Of a stretch of DNA of 8,920 nucleotides, positions 6,449 to 8,920 are shown piece after piece (the stretch's first letter is position 1; each line of letters opens with the position of its first letter). Location of the stretch: positions 1 through 8,920 of the forward strand of contig JAEZMI010000317.1 in NCBI GenBank assembly GCA_023414975.1, given 5' to 3'. This DNA is from Pseudomonadota bacterium (GTDB taxonomy: Bacteria; Pseudomonadota; Alphaproteobacteria; Rhizobiales; Xanthobacteraceae). The notes beneath the pieces were generated by a model. That model was not told where the DNA came from. It made no database searches and saw only the letters and a list, made by a program, of their open reading frames with translations. Position numbers and translations under genes: made by a program.

Positions 6449-6481
6449 GCCAAGGTCGAGCGTCCAGCGGAGCCAAGGTCG
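6449..6481. repeat. 10-bp direct repeat in the divergent intergenic region
   Basis: GCCAAGGTCG occurs at 6449-6458 and again, identically, at 6472-6481, a 23-bp period close to two helical turns. A related ACCAAG lies at 6431-6436. The repeat sits between two divergently transcribed genes (starts at 6381 and 6538), just upstream of the candidate nitroreductase promoter, where an activator or a shared regulator would bind. The region contains no gene. Confidence 0.4.
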
Positions 6482-6537
6482 CGCATCCCGCGGAGCTTTG
6501 ACTTGAATTCGCCCCTCTTTGCGGGCACCAAGCCGGC

Positions 6538-7677
6538 ATGGTCGACGCGCTCCGCCCCACCTCCTGCCGTGCCCCGCTCTCGTCTCGCGCCCCGCTGCGG
6601 CACGCGCCGCGCCGCCCGGCGCTGGCGGTGCTGGCCCTGCTGATCGCGCCCGGCGCCGCACTGGCGCAGTCGATGAGCGGCGGCACGCTGCCGCCCTCCG
6701 GCACGCTGGCGCAGGCGCTGCCCTTCGCCGGCAATCTCGCGCCCGGTTCCGCCGCGCCGGCGGGCAAGCCCGCGCTCAAGCCCGGCCAGCCGGCGACCAC
6801 CGCCCCCGCGCCCTCCGGCACGAAAGCGGCGGGCGACCCCCACACCATCCTGCCTCAGCCCCCGCCCGGAAAGGCCGCGATCGGCATGAGCGCGCGCTAT
6901 GGCGAGAAGGAGGGGCTGGTGCCGCGCGGCCTCGTCTGGCGCGTCTTCGCCGACCGGCCGGAACCCTCCGGCGCCTACCCGCTGGTGGCGGAGGCGGCCG
7001 AGCCCGCGCCCGTGTTCTTCCTCTCGCCCGGCGGCTATGTCGTGCACGTGTCCTACGGACTCGCCAGCGTCGCCCGGCGCATCGTCGTCGGCGACGAATC
7101 CCGCCGCGAGCAGATCACCGTTTCGGCCGGCGGCATCCGCCTGCACGCCGATGTCGGCGACAAGCAGATCCCGCCGCAGAAGGTGACCTTCGACATTTTC
7201 GAGGGCAGCTTCCTGCAGGGGCGAGCGTCGAGCCGCCCCTATTTCCGCGGCGCCAATGCCGGGGACCTCGTCGTGCTGCCGGCCGGCGACTATTACGTCG
7301 TGTCGACCTATGGCGAGGGCAACGCGGTCATCCAGGCGGACATCGCGGTTGCCGCCGGCAAGGTGGCGGACGCCACGCTGCACCACCGCGCGGCGGAGGT
7401 CGTGCTGCATCTGGTGAGCGCGCCGGGCACCCCGCCTTTGGCCGACGCGCAATGGTCGGTGCTGAGCCCCGGCGGCGACAGCATCAAGGAATCGATCAAC
7501 GCCAACCCGGTCTTCGTGCTGGCGGAAGGCGAGTACACCGCCGTCGCCCGCTATGAGGGCAAGACCTACACCAAGGATTTCAAGGTGGAGGCCGGCCAGG
7601 ACGGGCCGGTGGAGGTTGTGGTGGGCGAGCAGGCGGCGCCGCCCAGCCTGAACACCGACGAGGGCAGCGGCGACTGA
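6538..7677 (+). CDS. Exported protein with three tandem beta-rich repeats, function unknown
   Basis: The protein has 379 residues; I do not recognise a named family. A long Arg-rich n-region leads to a hydrophobic stretch and an ALA-Q signal-peptidase site at 43/44. Residues 44-116 are low complexity, rich in Pro, Ala and Gly. The rest divides into three related units at about 118-208, 209-293 and 294-363. Each has an opening strand (GLVWRVF, KVTFDIF, AQWSVLS), a central strand-turn-strand motif (FFLSPGGYVVHVSYG, VVLPAGDYYVVSTYG, FVLAEGEYTAVARYE) and a closing strand ending in V..G. This pattern resembles the small immunoglobulin- or transthyretin-like sandwiches of surface and carbohydrate-binding proteins, so a periplasmic or surface binding or scaffold role is an inference. 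The ATG at 6538 has no clear ribosome site but is the only start giving a full signal peptide. The opposite strand is also open here, which I regard as chance. Confidence 0.82.
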   Translation: MVDALRPTSCRAPLSSRAPLRHAPRRPALAVLALLIAPGAALAQSMSGGTLPPSGTLAQALPFAGNLAPGSAAPAGKPALKPGQPATTAPAPSGTKAAGDPHTILPQPPPGKAAIGMSARYGEKEGLVPRGLVWRVFADRPEPSGAYPLVAEAAEPAPVFFLSPGGYVVHVSYGLASVARRIVVGDESRREQITVSAGGIRLHADVGDKQIPPQKVTFDIFEGSFLQGRASSRPYFRGANAGDLVVLPAGDYYVVSTYGEGNAVIQADIAVAAGKVADATLHHRAAEVVLHLVSAPGTPPLADAQWSVLSPGGDSIKESINANPVFVLAEGEYTAVARYEGKTYTKDFKVEAGQDGPVEVVVGEQAAPPSLNTDEGSGD

Positions 7678-7701
7678 CGCCGCCGCCATCCTCGCGCGGC
7701 T

Positions 7702-7719
7702 GGTCCTGTCCACAGGGCC
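7702..7719 (+). terminator. Hairpin downstream of the triple-repeat protein gene
   Basis: GGTCCTG and CAGGGCC form a 7-bp stem (one G-T wobble) around the loop TCCA, 24 nt after the stop codon. The following bases, GTTATGG, are not a T run, so this is a weak terminator candidate placed just before the promoter region of the DUF2336 gene. Confidence 0.3.
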
Positions 7720-7726
7720 GTTATGG

Positions 7727-7741
7727 TCAACCGTTTCTTAA
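7727..7741 (+). promoter_or_regulatory. Near-consensus CtrA box upstream of the DUF2336 gene
   Basis: TCAA-CCGTTTC-TTAA matches the alphaproteobacterial CtrA consensus TTAA-N7-TTAA with one substitution. It lies 49 bp before the ATG at 7791, a normal promoter-proximal position. CtrA is the cell-cycle and motility response regulator of this class. The match is by eye and one such site can occur by chance, although AT-rich tetranucleotides are rare in this GC-rich window. Confidence 0.4.
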
Positions 7742-7790
7742 GCGTGCGGGTCGCATGATCTCCCCTCGGATGGCGAGAACGGGGGCGATC

Positions 7791-8918
7791 ATGATCGTTC
7801 GGCAGTTTCTGATGTGGGCCCGCACGGCGCCCGACGCGGCGCGGGCGAAGGCGGCCGGCGCGCTGGCGCGGGCTTATCTGCGCTCGGATCTCGGTGCGGC
7901 CGACCGCTCGCAGATCGAGGCGGCGCTGCCGGAACTCGCCGACGATCCCTGCCTGGAGGTGCGCCTCGCTCTCGCGGCCGCGCTCGCGGACCATCCGCTG
8001 GTGCCGGCCGATCTGGTGCTCGGCATCGCCGCGCAGGGCGGCGCGCCGGCGGCGGTGATGCTGTCCCGCTCGCCCGTGCCGAGCCTGCGCGAACTCATTC
8101 ATTTCTGCGAGACCGGCGACGAGATGGTCCGCATCGCCATCGCCGCCCGCCGCGACCTGCCGGTGGAAGTCGCCACGGTTCTCGCGCGCATCGCCGGGCC
8201 GCAGACCTGCCTCGCCCTGGCGGGGAACCGCTCCGCGACGCTGGGCGAGGCGGCGCTGCTGAGCCTTGCCACCCGCTACGGCCAGATGCCCGCGCTGCGC
8301 GAGGCGCTGCTGGCCCGCCCCGATCTGCCCCCGGCCATCCATCACGCGATGATCCGCGACGTGGCGGAGACGCTCTCCGCCTTCGTCGCGCAGCGGCGAT
8401 GGATGAGCGCCGAGGAGGCGTCGCGTGTCAGCCGCGAGGCCTGCGCGGCCGAAGGCGTGCCCGACGACGCGGTGGAAGCGGCGCCGCGCCCGACGCCCGA
8501 CGCCGCCATGCGCCTGCGCATTGCCGTCGAGGCGATGCAGGAGAAGGGCAAGCTGACGCCCGTGCTGGCGCTGCGGGCCCTGCTCTTCGGCGAGGTGCGT
8601 CTGTTCCAGGAAATGGCGTCGGTGCTCGCCTCCATCCCTTCCGAGGAGGTCGGCGCCATGGTGGCCGATCGTTCCGGCCGCTCCTTCCGCGCCGTCTATG
8701 ACCGGATGGGCCTGCCGCGCGGCGCCTATATCGCGTTCCGCACCGCGCTCGAAGTGGTGCAGGCGGCTTCGGGCGAGGAGCTGGACGCCCCCTCGCTGAA
8801 GCGGCGCATCCTCGACGAGGTGATCGGCCGCTACGAGGTGGCGCCGGGCGCGGACCGTCTGCTCACCATGCTGCGCGGCTGGCGCGAGGATGCGGGCGGG
8901 CGCGGCATCGCGGCCTGA
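7791..8918 (+). CDS. DUF2336 domain-containing protein
   Basis: A 375-residue cytoplasmic, all-helical protein of a family found mainly in alphaproteobacteria and lacking an agreed function. The N-terminus MIVRQFLMWARTAP followed by AAGALARAYL (22-31) matches the usual opening of these proteins. Residues 45-180 are HEAT-like helical repeats with recurring D-P-x-x-x-V-R-x-A-L-A, SRSPV and LARPDLP units. The characteristic C-terminal block is at 255-323: LTPVLALRALLFGEVRLF, then a short segment reading SEEVGAMVADRSG, then GLPRGAYIAFRTALEVV. There is no signal peptide, membrane segment or catalytic motif; a protein-interaction role is inferred from the helical repeats. The start at 7791 is preferred over the ATG at 7755 because GGGGG lies 5 nt upstream and the family begins at this residue. 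It is the last gene in the window, and the stop falls two bases before the edge. Confidence 0.88.
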   Translation: MIVRQFLMWARTAPDAARAKAAGALARAYLRSDLGAADRSQIEAALPELADDPCLEVRLALAAALADHPLVPADLVLGIAAQGGAPAAVMLSRSPVPSLRELIHFCETGDEMVRIAIAARRDLPVEVATVLARIAGPQTCLALAGNRSATLGEAALLSLATRYGQMPALREALLARPDLPPAIHHAMIRDVAETLSAFVAQRRWMSAEEASRVSREACAAEGVPDDAVEAAPRPTPDAAMRLRIAVEAMQEKGKLTPVLALRALLFGEVRLFQEMASVLASIPSEEVGAMVADRSGRSFRAVYDRMGLPRGAYIAFRTALEVVQAASGEELDAPSLKRRILDEVIGRYEVAPGADRLLTMLRGWREDAGGRGIAA

Positions 8919-8920
8919 AC

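Noticed and set aside
5323..6501. Plus-strand open frame antisense to both flavoprotein genes
   Set aside because: It spans two unrelated conserved genes on the other strand and has shadow-type composition and no recognisable domain.
6498..6503. TTGACT as a -35 box for the triple-repeat gene
   Set aside because: The bases 16-18 nt downstream (around 6520-6526) are GC-rich with no acceptable -10 element.
5803..7713. A very long open frame on the minus strand running through the nitroreductase gene and antisense to the triple-repeat gene
   Set aside because: Only 5803-6381 shows family similarity. The upstream part is Arg/Gly/His-rich with no domain, and the antisense frame stays open because GC-rich third positions remove stop codons.

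Overview
The window is a high-GC chromosomal segment with strong G/C preference at third codon positions. It looks like an alphaproteobacterium of the order Hyphomicrobiales (Rhizobiales), possibly Xanthobacteraceae. The placement rests on the gene types (a DUF2336 protein, an adjacent tamA-tamB pair, a YkuD lipoprotein with a Tat-like signal, an orphan ParA) and on base composition; I could not test it by search. I see no tRNA, rRNA, CRISPR array, insertion sequence, integrase or phage gene, so this reads as ordinary core genome rather than an island.

Layout. From 1 to about 6381 every gene is on the minus strand; from 6538 to the end both genes are on the plus strand. Reading the minus strand from right to left: a YdjA-type nitroreductase (5803-6381), a split-barrel flavin reductase-like protein 3 nt further on (5200-5799), a YkuD L,D-transpeptidase lipoprotein (4395-5105), an orphan ParA-type ATPase (3656-4297), a small exported protein of unknown function (3105-3449), tamA (752-2833) and the first 250 codons of tamB (1-752, running off the left edge). 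On the plus strand are a 379-residue exported protein built from three related beta-rich repeats (6538-7677) and a DUF2336 protein (7791-8918).

How the genes relate. TamA and TamB form the outer-membrane/inner-membrane translocation and assembly module, and their reading frames overlap by one base. With the L,D-transpeptidase, the small exported protein and the triple-repeat protein, five of the nine genes act in or beyond the inner membrane, so envelope biogenesis is the loose theme. The nitroreductase and flavin reductase-like protein form a tight two-gene flavoprotein unit. Hairpins follow the small protein gene, the L,D-transpeptidase gene, the flavin reductase gene and the triple-repeat gene, which suggests mostly separate transcription units rather than one long operon.

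Candidate regulatory sites are a palindrome upstream of the small exported gene, a 10-bp direct repeat between the divergent genes at 6381 and 6538, and a near-consensus CtrA box upstream of the DUF2336 gene. I found no convincing new multi-gene system. The least explained items are the triple-repeat exported protein, the small exported protein and the two operator-like motifs. No gene-free stretch exceeds 300 bases; the longest, 2834-3104, holds a terminator and a weak promoter candidate.
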